This document shows, piece by piece, positions 7,417 through 15,847 of a DNA stretch of 64,000 bases. The position numbers were made by a program, and so were the translations under genes. Below the pieces are notes generated by a model, which saw only the letters and a program-made list of their open reading frames with translations, searched no databases and had not been told where the DNA came from. Position 1 is the stretch's first letter. The number at the start of each line of letters is the position of its first letter. The stretch is taken from NCBI GenBank assembly GCA_014075295.1, contig CP046180.1, forward strand, positions 1,098,548 through 1,162,547, given 5' to 3'. The stretch comes from Candidatus Mycalebacterium zealandia. Lineage in GTDB: Bacteria > Desulfobacterota_D > UBA1144 > Nemesobacterales > Mycalebacteriaceae.

Positions 7417-8031
7417 ATGGAAAAGTTAGAGACGCTTCTTGACACCGAAATTGACTCTTTTCTGTCCAAAGCGCGGGAACTTACCGAGGTTAAGGCGCTT
7501 GTTTCGGGAAGTTTGAGCAAAGAGCAGTATAAAAAACTGCTCCGAACCTTCTGTTTTGTTGAGCAGATAAGCCACAGAGCGGTGAACACCGCCGCGATTT
7601 ACGCGGGCGAGAAGGGAAACGCCTATCTCGCGGGGCGGCTCGGCTCATGCGCGGCGGGAGAATTGGGGCACGCCGAACTCGCATTGGAAGATTTGCGGGA
7701 TTTGGGTGAAAAAAACGCGAAAATACCGGTTGCGAAAAACTGGGAAAGGGAATTGCTTGAAAAAGCGCGTGAATTTCCGCCCGCGATTGTGGGGCATTCA
7801 TATCTGTTTGAAGGGGCGAGCGGAATTCTGTTCCAGAACGCGGTTGTTCCAAAGGGAATGCCGGAGCGGTTTGTGGTTGTTCACGCCAAGGAAGACCCCG
7901 CGCACGCAAGGGCGATTAAACGCACAATCCGCATAATGGTTAAAGACCTGACCCCGAAGAAAACCCTCGAAATCGCGGACTTCGCCCGAAAATCCGGCGT
8001 GCGTTTAATGAAGATGTTTGAAGGGATATGA
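7417..8031 (+). CDS. Heme-oxygenase-fold protein (TenA/PqqC or diiron oxidase-like)
   Basis: This all-helical protein of about 204 aa has the spacing of acidic and histidine residues seen in TenA/PqqC-type proteins and heme-oxygenase-like diiron oxidases: E in FVEQ, then GELGHAELALEDL, E in FEGASG, and H plus E/D in VHAKEDPAHA. These could bind two irons, in which case it would be an oxidase. Alternatively it is a TenA-like thiamin salvage protein; the sequence alone does not decide. The ATG at 7417 is preferred over an upstream TTG at 7396. It starts 35 bp beyond the tRNA gene and is followed by an AT-rich acquired segment. Confidence 0.7.
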   Translation: MEKLETLLDTEIDSFLSKARELTEVKALVSGSLSKEQYKKLLRTFCFVEQISHRAVNTAAIYAGEKGNAYLAGRLGSCAAGELGHAELALEDLRDLGEKNAKIPVAKNWERELLEKAREFPPAIVGHSYLFEGASGILFQNAVVPKGMPERFVVVHAKEDPAHARAIKRTIRIMVKDLTPKKTLEIADFARKSGVRLMKMFEGI

Positions 8032-8060
8032 TTGGGTTGGCAACATACCAGAATACTGTA

Positions 8061-8105
8061 ATGAAGAAATGGACTGTAGATTTTTCAAACAGGGCTCTGC
8101 AGTAA
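8061..8105 (+). pseudogene. Possible 5' fragment of a RelE/ParE-type toxin gene
   Basis: From the ATG at 8061 the frame reads MKKWTVDFSNRALQ and then a stop. This is very like the first strand and helix of RelE/ParE toxins, which typically open with a hydrophobic strand and an S-x-x-A-x-K/Q pattern. The rest of the toxin is absent and the next gene begins 7 bp later. The match is only 14 residues, so this is a tentative call, but it fits the other toxin-antitoxin remains in this window. Confidence 0.3.
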
Positions 8106-8111
8106 AACACT

Positions 8112-8756
8112 ATGAACTGGATAGAAATATGTTTAGAGGCACTCCTAGCAATTTCACAAATTTCATTAGCTGTTGTTGCGTTCATTGGAATAAATTCATG
8201 GAGGCATGAATACAAAGAGAAAAGACAAATAGAAATAGCTGAAGAAACTTTAGAATTGTTTTACAAAGTCGTAGATGTATTACAAAGCATACGAAACCCT
8301 ACAGTTTATTTAGATGAAATAAAGGATATAGAACGAAAAAAAGAGGAGAACGAAAAACAATACAAAGCAAGACAAAAAGCACAAGTTTTGTTTGACCGCT
8401 ACGATGAACAAATTGAAGTTTTTAATAAGATTCACTCTCTTCGCTATAGGTTTATGGCTAAGATTGGAAAAAATAAAGCAAAGCCATTTGCGGATTTGAG
8501 GCGTATTGTCCATAAAATAACAACTTCTGCAATTATTCTTAAAGATTTGTGGGGCTTGGAACGAAAGCCGGAAGACAAAACGCATTGGAAATTCGTAAGA
8601 GAGAACGAAAACATATTTTGGGATGATAGAGATAGTAACAATCCTACCAACCTTGAAATAGAAAGAATTGTCTCAGAAATTGAAACAACTTGCGAAAAAA
8701 TAATATCTGGAAAAAATAACACCCATTCTCGCTTCGGCTCAAAAGCTACCACCTAA
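8112..8756 (+). CDS. Hypothetical membrane-anchored protein, AT-rich, probably acquired
   Basis: I do not recognise this 214-aa protein. One transmembrane helix at about residues 8-27 (LLAISQISLAVVAFIGI) is followed by a long charged helical region with coiled-coil character (about 60-115). It should therefore be an inner-membrane protein with a cytoplasmic domain. The codon use is far more AT-rich than the neighbouring genes and the gene lies between a core gene and an SF1 helicase, so lateral transfer is likely. Its last ~9 codons are antisense to the diverged copy of the macro-domain gene's 3' end, meaning the C-terminus was shaped by the junction. A role in phage defence is possible, judged from context only. 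Confidence 0.65.
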   Translation: MNWIEICLEALLAISQISLAVVAFIGINSWRHEYKEKRQIEIAEETLELFYKVVDVLQSIRNPTVYLDEIKDIERKKEENEKQYKARQKAQVLFDRYDEQIEVFNKIHSLRYRFMAKIGKNKAKPFADLRRIVHKITTSAIILKDLWGLERKPEDKTHWKFVRENENIFWDDRDSNNPTNLEIERIVSEIETTCEKIISGKNNTHSRFGSKATT

Positions 8757-8776
8757 ATACTATTCATATTCCCAAG
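8730..8776. repeat. Diverged second copy of the macro-domain gene's 3' end
   Basis: The + strand here aligns without gaps to 10870-10916, with an identical core CTCAAAA/CCACC block. Read on the minus strand it encodes NMNSI-stop-VVAFEPK, against NINGVEVVVFEPR at the true end of the macro-domain gene. The two copies bracket the SF1 helicase gene exactly. The copy holds an in-frame stop and is not functional as coding sequence. Confidence 0.65.
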
Positions 8777-10862
8777 TTTCACCCTCAACAAAAAAATCTT
8801 TTACACAATTCAGACTTTCAGGAAATTCATTTTCATCACGAGAAACCACGCCAAGAAAACGAGAAGCACGAGTAATGGCAACATACAAATATTTATCAAT
8901 CAACTCTGGGAAAAGACTTGCCATACGTGCTATTCCCACAAGAAAAACGCCTTCAAACTCAAAACCTTTTATATGTTCTACAGGAAAAACGTAAACCCCA
9001 TCTTTTGTAGACTCGATTTTACCATCTACGGAAGCGTAAACCTCAACACCATCTTTCAAAACCTTTTGAAGCATTGATGTCATCGGCTGAACATTACTCT
9101 GTTCTGGCACAACTACTGCAATAGCAGGTTTTTCTTCACAATACCTATAAATCTCTTGAACTCGCTTGCCAATCCATGCAACCCCTTCTTCACTTGAAGG
9201 AGCAGAATACAATAACGGAGGAACAGGATGGACATCCTTGTTCTCAATACTGAGAAACGGAGGGTCTTCACCAATTTTGTGTTTATAAAGGGTGGCAACC
9301 ATCTGAGCAAGTTTTTCACTCTGGCGATAATGCCTACCAACCTGATGAACCCGAAAATCGGAAGCAAACAAATTACACTCGGAAAATTGTTGAATTCCAT
9401 TTCTCGTTATTCGCTGCATTAAATCACCCACAAGCGTAAATGATCTAAAGCGTGGATGAGCAAGATAAAAAATACATCCCAACTGCACTGCCGAAAAATC
9501 AGAAAATTCATCTACTGCAATTTGTGTTTTCTCGTTTATTTTAATAGTGTCGTACCAATCAATACTTTTAAAATTCTCAGGTCTTTTGCTTTCCAGAAAT
9601 CTTGCATATTTCAAAACGGTAAAGTTAATGATGTCAACTTCATCAGGAGAAATTTCTTTGTTGGCAAGAGATTGTTTGTAATCAATCTCTGTATTGAAGA
9701 ATTCTCCACCCTTCCCACCCCTGAAAATTCTGTAATACTCAGGAATTCTCTTAATGAAAGCGTATCTCAATTTATTAAGATCTGTTTTAACACTGTACCT
9801 CTGCCCAACGTATGAATAAAAATCTGTGGCTACTTTAGCGAGTCCGGAACTTGAAGATACGGACAGGATGTTTCTGTCTTTTTTCAGGGAAAACCCCTCT
9901 CCAGTACCTAAATAGTGGCGTTTGGCAATCTTTATGCTTTCCTCACTCCATAATTTAATTGTTTCAACATCAGCAGAAATACTTTCTTGCGACATAGCAT
10001 TCTTCAAATAATCACGAAGTCCTTGAGACGGGACATAAAGTGTCCAGTTTCGAGCATGAAATAGTTCTTTGTCTTTAGGCCGAACCAGAACGGATTCATC
10101 TTCAGAAAGATTGTCAACGCTTGTTTTCTGTGCGAGCCTCTTAATTAGCAGAGTGGTTTTTCCAGTTCCCGGAGCTCCAGTAACAAAAATCCTTGAATTT
10201 AGAGGTGTGCGAAAAATATCATCTTGCTTTGAATCAAGAATCGGTTGATCTCTTAATTCGAATGACTGAACAGTTTTTTTCTCTCTGTCTATTGTTACCT
10301 GCTCAAGTTCTGCATCAAGAAAAAACTTTTTCAGAGATTGAACTGTCCCTCTGTCATTTCCCGTCTCAATTTTATTGTCTATTGCGTCCCAACCAGAAGA
10401 TGTATTCACAGGAACAAAGAGGTTTCTCTCAACAGCACAAACTTCGTCATTGTTCGGAAGATCAATATAATCACCAAAAGGAATCGCTGCTATCCTTCCG
10501 GCAGGTGCCAAATAAGCACATAGAAAAGTGTTTTGTGATTTGGAACTGTAATTGGAAAGCATTTTTCCGTGTCTATGCACTAAATAAATTCGAGCTCCGC
10601 TTTTCCCCTCTTCATTTTCACACTCTGCTCGTACAAAACAGACAAAAGGCTCTTTAACTGCTACCTCAAGTTGTGGTATCCACTGATTACGAATTTGTGC
10701 TCTTGCTAAAACAAGATGATCTTCTTGCCCTGAAATGTCCTCTGCAAGACTTCGATTGTTGAGAACTTGCAATTCCTGATTCGCAGACTCTGATACTGGA
10801 CCTAATTCTTCCAGTATCAATTCTGACATTTCACCTATTTGCTTTGTAAATGTTTTACTCAT
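8760..10862 (-). CDS. UvrD-like superfamily 1 helicase, AT-rich cargo gene
   Basis: This 700-aa protein has the motifs of an SF1A (UvrD/Rep-like) helicase. Walker A is GAPGTGKTT near residue 229, the Walker B position is IAVDEFSDFSAVQ near 450 (DEFSD replaces the common DEAQD), and motif III is LVGDLMQRI. Motif V lies around HIKGFEFEGVFLVGI, and motif VI is LYVAITRASR near 659. The first ~220 residues match nothing I know and may hold a substrate or effector domain. The start is 6 bp after the macro-domain stop, with a Shine-Dalgarno-like GAGGTGAGGGG running across that stop. The AT-rich codon use and flanking duplicated sequence mark it as inserted cargo. A DNA-repair or phage-defence role is plausible but unproven. 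Confidence 0.8.
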   Translation of the reverse strand: MSKTFTKQIGEMSELILEELGPVSESANQELQVLNNRSLAEDISGQEDHLVLARAQIRNQWIPQLEVAVKEPFVCFVRAECENEEGKSGARIYLVHRHGKMLSNYSSKSQNTFLCAYLAPAGRIAAIPFGDYIDLPNNDEVCAVERNLFVPVNTSSGWDAIDNKIETGNDRGTVQSLKKFFLDAELEQVTIDREKKTVQSFELRDQPILDSKQDDIFRTPLNSRIFVTGAPGTGKTTLLIKRLAQKTSVDNLSEDESVLVRPKDKELFHARNWTLYVPSQGLRDYLKNAMSQESISADVETIKLWSEESIKIAKRHYLGTGEGFSLKKDRNILSVSSSSGLAKVATDFYSYVGQRYSVKTDLNKLRYAFIKRIPEYYRIFRGGKGGEFFNTEIDYKQSLANKEISPDEVDIINFTVLKYARFLESKRPENFKSIDWYDTIKINEKTQIAVDEFSDFSAVQLGCIFYLAHPRFRSFTLVGDLMQRITRNGIQQFSECNLFASDFRVHQVGRHYRQSEKLAQMVATLYKHKIGEDPPFLSIENKDVHPVPPLLYSAPSSEEGVAWIGKRVQEIYRYCEEKPAIAVVVPEQSNVQPMTSMLQKVLKDGVEVYASVDGKIESTKDGVYVFPVEHIKGFEFEGVFLVGIARMASLFPELIDKYLYVAITRASRFLGVVSRDENEFPESLNCVKDFFVEGETWEYE

Positions 10863-10868
10863 AACCCC

Positions 10869-11324
10869 TCACCTCGGCTCAAAAACCACCACCTCAACCC
10901 CATTTATATTTTCAAACGCATTTATTATAAGCGGTTTTACTTCTTTCCAATCAAGACCGCCCAAGCCGCAACCCAGCGCCGGAATTGCGATTGATTTAAT
11001 TGCGCGGGTTTCAATCTCGCGGGTAAGCGCGGAAAGTCCGCTTTCAATGTATTCAATTCTGCTTTTATCGCGGTAATGGTTTTCGGTCGGAAAGTTGATT
11101 ATGAATTTCGGAAAAAGCGAGCCGGTTTCAAAAACAAACATTTCGCCCGTTTTCACCCTTCCCTGTTCGCATGCGGCGGCATAAGCATCAAAATTTTCCG
11201 CAAAACGCTTTTTGAATTGAAGCGCGAGCCCCGCGCCCATCGCGCCAACGCAGTTAACGGGATTTACCAGCGCATCCGCTTTTTCGTCAAAAATACTGCC
11301 GTCTGTTTTGTGAATAATTCCCAC
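10869..11324 (-). CDS. Macro domain protein, DarG/ALC1-like ADP-ribosyl hydrolase
   Basis: The 151-aa product is one macro domain with the ALC1/DarG-like signatures ADALVNPVNCVGAMGAGLA (ADP-ribose binding), FPTENHYRDKS and IAIPALGCGLGGLDW. Such proteins remove ADP-ribose from nucleic acids or proteins, and DarG neutralises the DNA-modifying toxin DarT. No DarT-like gene lies next to it and the DarG C-terminal domain is absent. I start it at the GTG at 11324, which overlaps the permease stop (TAGTG); the frame can be extended but the extra residues lie inside the permease gene. Its 3' end is duplicated beyond the downstream helicase gene. Confidence 0.85.
   Translation of the reverse strand: MGIIHKTDGSIFDEKADALVNPVNCVGAMGAGLALQFKKRFAENFDAYAAACEQGRVKTGEMFVFETGSLFPKFIINFPTENHYRDKSRIEYIESGLSALTREIETRAIKSIAIPALGCGLGGLDWKEVKPLIINAFENINGVEVVVFEPR
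10870..10916. repeat. 3' end of the macro-domain gene, intact copy of the duplicated segment
   Basis: This covers the last ~15 codons of the macro-domain gene and matches the diverged copy at 8730-8776 on the far side of the helicase gene. The homology continues slightly past the stop codon (CCGAGGTGAG against CCGAAGCGAG). The arrangement resembles the left and right ends of an element inserted at a gene's 3' end. Confidence 0.65.
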
Positions 11325-12361
11325 TACCCCGCAAACCAACCGTTCAGGATTGCGGACAGCAAAACAATCTGCGGAACCGCAATAAGCGGAATAAAGAGCG
11401 ACAGTTTCCATGAGCGCGTGGTCTCTTTAACCGCCATAATTTCGGTGTAATCGGTCGCCGCGCCCGCCATAAGGAACGTAAACGCGTTTCCCGGCGCACC
11501 GGCGCGGTTGAGCAAATCAGCCGCAATCGGTGTTGAGCCCTCCGAGCAAACCTCAATCACGGTCGCGGCAATAACGGTTAAGCCAAGCCCCGCGAGCGTT
11601 GGACCGAAAAGATCTTCATATCCGATGTGCGACCCGAAAGTCCTGATTAAAGCGGCAAGAATCACACCGAAAAGAAGCCAGCGCAAAACGGGTTTTGAAT
11701 CCCGGAACGCGGAAGCTGTGAGAAACGCCGCCGTGTTCCGGTTCAGGCGCACGGCGCGAAGAGACTCAAAAACCGCGCCCAAACCCCCTTCCGCCGGCTG
11801 AACCGCGTTCGGATTGGGCGGCACAACGGCGTTTTTTTCAAGCCGTATGAAAACAAGCCCCGTGATAAACGCCACAACCACCGACAGAGCGATAAACACA
11901 AGCGTCCACCACACGCCCGCAAGCGCGATAAGAACAAAAGTGAGCGAAAGCGAATTCCACGGGCTCGCGAGCAGAAAGGCGGCAACCTGCCCCATGCTCG
12001 CGCCGCGCTCATACAACTTCACTCCGAGCAAAACTACTCCGTGATTGCAAACATCAAAAAACACGCCCGCGAAAACGGCGCGCGCTATGCCTCCCGCGCT
12101 GTGTCCGCCGCCGAGAACGGACGCAACCGCCTCGCGCGGAACAAGTGAGATAAAAGCGATTGAAATAACGCCGAGAGCGATTCCCGGCAGAACCGTGTTG
12201 GTTATTTCACGCACGGCAAAGGTTAAATCCCCAAACAACGCGCTGCGTGCGGGAATAAAATCCGCGCAGTAAAGCAAAACCACAACGGACAAAGACGCCC
12301 AGAAAAACCAGTCAAAAGATTCGGGATTGTGGCAACAGCCGTGCTCGCACTCTTCGGGCAT
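11324..12361 (-). CDS. Permease, SO_0444/YraQ-like family (putative Cu/Zn or metal efflux)
   Basis: This 345-aa integral membrane protein has about nine hydrophobic helices in two repeated halves. The typical family motif is split between GVFFDVCNHGVVLLG and EVCSEGSTPIAADLL. The N-terminus CEHGCCH is a likely soft-metal binding site, as seen in members annotated as Cu/Zn efflux permeases. A cysteine plus an acidic or histidine residue in both repeat motifs also fits metal transport, although related DUF318/ArsP proteins move organoarsenicals. It starts next to tRNA-Ser and overlaps the macro-domain gene start by one base, so the two are probably co-transcribed. Confidence 0.78.
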   Translation of the reverse strand: MPEECEHGCCHNPESFDWFFWASLSVVVLLYCADFIPARSALFGDLTFAVREITNTVLPGIALGVISIAFISLVPREAVASVLGGGHSAGGIARAVFAGVFFDVCNHGVVLLGVKLYERGASMGQVAAFLLASPWNSLSLTFVLIALAGVWWTLVFIALSVVVAFITGLVFIRLEKNAVVPPNPNAVQPAEGGLGAVFESLRAVRLNRNTAAFLTASAFRDSKPVLRWLLFGVILAALIRTFGSHIGYEDLFGPTLAGLGLTVIAATVIEVCSEGSTPIAADLLNRAGAPGNAFTFLMAGAATDYTEIMAVKETTRSWKLSLFIPLIAVPQIVLLSAILNGWFAG

Positions 12362-12371
12362 AAAACTTCCG

Positions 12372-12454
12372 CGGAGGGCGAGGGATTCGAACCCCCAAGT
12401 CCGTGAGGACGCCGGTTTTCAAGACCGGTGCATTAGCCGTTCTGCCAGCCCTCC
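12372..12454 (-). tRNA. tRNA-Ser (anticodon TGA)
   Basis: The minus strand gives acceptor arm GGAGGGC (12448-12454) paired with GCCCTCC (12373-12379). The anticodon stem CCGGT/ACCGG carries loop CTTGAAA (anticodon TGA). The extended variable arm GTCCTCACGGAC is diagnostic of class II tRNA-Ser, and the T arm contains GGGGGTTCGAATCCCTC. It reads UCN serine codons, mainly UCA. CCA is not encoded. Confidence 0.95.
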
Positions 12455-12478
12455 GTTAACGGGGAATTATACCGTATT

Positions 12479-14140
12479 TCAGACCGTGGCTCTGTCTGAG
12501 AGCGCATCTTGTTTGAGCATCGGAAGGAACTTGCCGCCGAGCATAATGCTTCCGCTCGCCGCGCCGTTTGACAGGCGGTCAACAAGGTATTTTTTGTCCG
12601 TGCCGACTATGTTCACCCCGTGGTCGCTCTCAACAAGACACAGCAGCCGCATGTCGCGCCCGGCGGACGGAGTGTCCGCCACTTTATAGACCGCCGCGTA
12701 GTTCAAAAGCGCCGCCTCAACCGTTCCGCACGGCAATGACGGATTTTCCGCGCCTTCGCAGAACTCGCCGCTCTCAAACCACTGAGGAGACGGATAGCCG
12801 TGAAAGTGCAGTACGGACATACCGTCTTTTTCAACCATTTCGGGCATATACATCGCGAACGAAAACGCCTGAGCGAGAATCACAAAAGTGTCAAAAGACG
12901 GCCTGATGTCACGGCGGGACAAATCCATTCCGGCTGGAGTCTGCAAGTGAAGTTTGCCGTTGATAATCCCTATGCGCACAATGTCGGTCATGGGGTCAAG
13001 GTTTGTTTTGTCGCATCCCGAACGCGAGGTTACCGTCCAAATGTCGGGAATCTGTCTGAATTTTTCAGAGCCCGCGACGCTGATTTTCGCATACCATCTG
13101 CCGGACTGCGCTTCGCGCACATCGGAAAGCCCCGAAACCGGGGTGAAGCCGTTCCACTCTTCGCCCGAAACCTCTTTGGCTCCCGTATATACGGGCGGCT
13201 CAACAATGGCTATGAAGCCGTAGGAAACTCCCGTTCTGCCGTCAAGTATGTTGCTGAGCACGTCGCGATGCGAAACGCGCCTGATGCGTTCGCTGAATTT
13301 GTATCCTGCGGGAAAAAGCCCCGTGGGCCTTACCGTTTTGCCAAGATTCGCGAGCGCCTCGGTGTTTTTGTTTTCCGCCGGATTGTATTCCTCTATGTTG
13401 AACCTGCTCAAAATAGGCGGTTTTATCGGAGCGTAAATCTTCGGAACAAGCGAATTCAGCACAAAACCGTCAAGCTGCCCGTGGGCGTAAACCGAATCGG
13501 ACAGGTTCATGTTGATTATGGCGAAATTATCGTCCGAAACACCTATTACAATCTCCGACATTGTGCCGATAAGATGGCTCAGCCCTATTTCTATTTTGAT
13601 GTTGTATGTGGTTTGCGGGTCTTCAAACTCGCTCTCAAGCGGCACAATTGTTATGACCTGCGTGCTGAACGGGTCTTGAATGTATTTCTGCGTGAAGTCG
13701 TCCGCCCAACCGCTTATTTTGAGGATTTCCATAACAGACCTGCCGGGCTTGCGGACAAACCCGTAAATGGTTTCGGCAAGGAAGCTTGCCGCCTTGCGCA
13801 GAATTGACGGATTTCTTTTCACGTCCACAACGGCGTTTATGTCTCTTTTGACCCGCCGGATTTTGAAAATGCGCGAAAAAATGCCGAACGCGTTGTCCTG
13901 AACCGTCGCCTCGCGCCACGGCACAACCGTTACGCCGAGCCGCTCAAGACTTTTTCTGAGTTTGTCCGAAAATGACTTTAGAAGTTCCTCCGGATACCCG
14001 CCGGGAACGGGGCGGAACGCCACCCTCACACTGCCCGCCATCTCGCGCGGATCCATGGGGTTGGCGGAGTTGCGCAACTTCGGCATTCCCGTGAGGGAAA
14101 CTATGGTTTCAAGATCTATGTCGGCTATCTTACAGCTCAT
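12479..14140 (-). CDS. Large conserved-looking hypothetical protein (553 aa)
   Basis: I do not recognise this protein. It has 553 residues and no signal peptide or convincing transmembrane helix. It appears to mix alpha and beta structure, with a basic stretch near residues 90-135 (IFKIRRVKRDINAVVDVKR). Possible metal-site residues occur in VLHFHGYPSPQW (about 450-465), next to several cysteines (EFCEGAENPSLPC). Codon use matches the core genes around it, so it is native rather than recently acquired. It is followed by tRNA-Ser and begins 14 bp after the acyltransferase gene, suggesting an operon with plsC-like and lipid-kinase-like genes and perhaps a lipid-related role. That link is positional only. 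Confidence 0.75.
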   Translation of the reverse strand: MSCKIADIDLETIVSLTGMPKLRNSANPMDPREMAGSVRVAFRPVPGGYPEELLKSFSDKLRKSLERLGVTVVPWREATVQDNAFGIFSRIFKIRRVKRDINAVVDVKRNPSILRKAASFLAETIYGFVRKPGRSVMEILKISGWADDFTQKYIQDPFSTQVITIVPLESEFEDPQTTYNIKIEIGLSHLIGTMSEIVIGVSDDNFAIINMNLSDSVYAHGQLDGFVLNSLVPKIYAPIKPPILSRFNIEEYNPAENKNTEALANLGKTVRPTGLFPAGYKFSERIRRVSHRDVLSNILDGRTGVSYGFIAIVEPPVYTGAKEVSGEEWNGFTPVSGLSDVREAQSGRWYAKISVAGSEKFRQIPDIWTVTSRSGCDKTNLDPMTDIVRIGIINGKLHLQTPAGMDLSRRDIRPSFDTFVILAQAFSFAMYMPEMVEKDGMSVLHFHGYPSPQWFESGEFCEGAENPSLPCGTVEAALLNYAAVYKVADTPSAGRDMRLLCLVESDHGVNIVGTDKKYLVDRLSNGAASGSIMLGGKFLPMLKQDALSDRATV

Positions 14141-14154
14141 TTCACCTTCCTTTT

Positions 14155-14895
14155 TTATTGAACGGCGGACGCCTCTTCGTCTCTGAAACGCTCTTCTACC
14201 TTCGCAAGCATCGCGTCTCTGACCTCGCGCTCAAGTTTTTCAATCCTTTTTCTGCCCGCAAGCGATTTGTCGGGACGCAGAGGCGGCAGAAACTCCACGG
14301 ACATACTGCCGCCGGGTTTGAACACCCAGCCGCTTTTCTTTTTGATGTCTTTTCCGCCCCAGATAATCATCGGAACAACCGGCGCGTTCGAAACTGACGC
14401 AATTAGAAAACCGCCTTTTTTGAAATCAAGAAGCCTCCCGGTCGCACTGCGCGTGCCTTCGGGAGCGAACACAAGCGTCTGTTTTTTCTCACTGATTCCG
14501 CGCGACATAACTTTCAGTTGCTTTGTGTCTCCTCCTCCTCCGTCTCTGGCGACAGAATAGTGACCTGCGGCTTTTGAAAGCCATCCGACAAAAGGAATCA
14601 TAAGAACCTCATTTTTCATGATCATTCTGTAATCCACGGGAAGTGAAGCGGTAAGGGCGGGAATGTCAAACGCACTTTGATGATTGTACATTATAATTGA
14701 CGGTTCGGGCGGAATATTTTCAACCCCTTTGACACGCAACCGTATGAAACAACTTGCAAGCACCGCTTTGCCCCACGGGCGGACGGCAAACCGTATCACA
14801 AGATCCTGAGAAAAAAGCGAAACAACCAGCCCTATGGAGCCGAACACAAAAGTGGCAACGGAGGCAAGAAACATTGAGAAAAACGCTTTAAGCAT
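14155..14895 (-). CDS. plsC: 1-acyl-sn-glycerol-3-phosphate acyltransferase
   Basis: This 246-aa membrane-associated enzyme transfers an acyl chain to lysophosphatidic acid in phospholipid synthesis. It has the catalytic NHQSAFD (HX4D, about 71-77) and the glycerophosphate-binding FAPEGTRS (about 145-152) in the normal spacing, after an N-terminal hydrophobic helix. Length is typical for PlsC. It lies between a lipid-kinase-like gene upstream and the unknown 553-aa gene downstream on the same strand, with short gaps of 14-33 bp. Confidence 0.9.
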   Translation of the reverse strand: MLKAFFSMFLASVATFVFGSIGLVVSLFSQDLVIRFAVRPWGKAVLASCFIRLRVKGVENIPPEPSIIMYNHQSAFDIPALTASLPVDYRMIMKNEVLMIPFVGWLSKAAGHYSVARDGGGGDTKQLKVMSRGISEKKQTLVFAPEGTRSATGRLLDFKKGGFLIASVSNAPVVPMIIWGGKDIKKKSGWVFKPGGSMSVEFLPPLRPDKSLAGRKRIEKLEREVRDAMLAKVEERFRDEEASAVQ

Positions 14896-14928
14896 GTTAA
14901 CGCAGACTACATTCGCACGGCAGACCTT

Positions 14929-15822
14929 TCAAGAACCCCGTTGTGCGCCGCAAAGCAGATTCAGCGCGCCTTTGTTAACCCGGATTTCGTGCCCGCCCGC
15001 GGGCAGAACAAACGGCTCGCCGTCCATATGGGCGGGAAGGTCTTTTGAGGTCTTTATCACCCCGCTTTGCGCTTGAAACCGCCCTATCCACCGCTCGCCG
15101 GCTCTTCCGGCGACGACCAGACCCAAAGCGGCGATTCTCCTGAGCGCGAACATATCCCTCACAAAGTGAAAATCAAGCAGTCCGTCATCGGCGCGAGCCG
15201 AGGGCGAAAGACTGAATCCGCCCTGAGTGGGGCCGTTTGAAACGCCCAGAAGCAAACAGCCGCCCTCCTCCTCTGACTCCGGCAACTCAAGACGTGCGGA
15301 AAAACCCTCAAACTCAAAAGCCTGCCTGACCGCGGCGGCGAGATAGCCCGCAAAGCCGCCTAAAAATCTGTATTTTGGAAAACACCCGGCTATCGCACCG
15401 TCCATTCCGATTCCAAGCCCGTTTATAAATCCTTTGCCGTCAAGAACGCCCATGTCCACCTTGCGTGAGGAATCTGAAAAAACCGCTTCAAGCGCGTCTG
15501 CGCCGTATGGCAAACCGCACGCGGAAGGAAAATCATTTCCGCTTCCCGCCGCAACAACTCCGAACAGAACCGGAGTTCCCGCGAGAGCGCCCGCGATTTC
15601 GCTTGAAGTTCCGTCTCCGCCAACCGAGACGATGCGGGAAAAACCCTCTTTCACTCCGTCCGAAGCCAGCCGTGCGGCGTCTCCGGGCGCACCCGTGAAA
15701 CGGATTTCGCACCGCGCGCCCTTTAAGCGGCACAAAGCCGTTATTTCATCGGGGGAAACGGGCATATCGCCCTTGCCGGCGACGGGATTGACGATAAAAA
15801 GGTGGGAAGCCGTTGTTGCCAT
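14929..15822 (-). CDS. Diacylglycerol/lipid kinase family protein (YegS/DagK-like)
   Basis: The ~297-aa protein has the DAGK catalytic fold: FIVNPVAGKGD at the N-terminus, the nucleotide-binding loop GGDGTSSEIAGAL and AAGSGNDFPSACGLP. The C-terminal beta-sandwich ends with HMDGEPF, a usual closing motif. It should phosphorylate a lipid such as diacylglycerol or phosphatidylglycerol. I start at the ATG at 15822, which places the first strand directly at the N-terminus; the frame stays open another 89 codons upstream but that part is not conserved and crosses into rpsB. It is divergent from rpsB with about 100 bp between. Confidence 0.85.
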   Translation of the reverse strand: MATTASHLFIVNPVAGKGDMPVSPDEITALCRLKGARCEIRFTGAPGDAARLASDGVKEGFSRIVSVGGDGTSSEIAGALAGTPVLFGVVAAGSGNDFPSACGLPYGADALEAVFSDSSRKVDMGVLDGKGFINGLGIGMDGAIAGCFPKYRFLGGFAGYLAAAVRQAFEFEGFSARLELPESEEEGGCLLLGVSNGPTQGGFSLSPSARADDGLLDFHFVRDMFALRRIAALGLVVAGRAGERWIGRFQAQSGVIKTSKDLPAHMDGEPFVLPAGGHEIRVNKGALNLLCGAQRGS

Positions 15823-15847
15823 TTCGGTGAAATATAACCTATCACAC

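Noticed and set aside
10869..11324. DarT-DarG toxin-antitoxin system
   Set aside because: The macro domain is DarG-like, but no DarT ADP-ribosyltransferase is encoded next to it and the DarG C-terminal domain is missing.
12800..13807. 335-residue open frame antisense to the 553-aa gene
   Set aside because: It has no ribosome-binding site or recognisable domain, and its composition (Arg/Phe/His-rich) is that of a shadow of the well-coded opposite strand.
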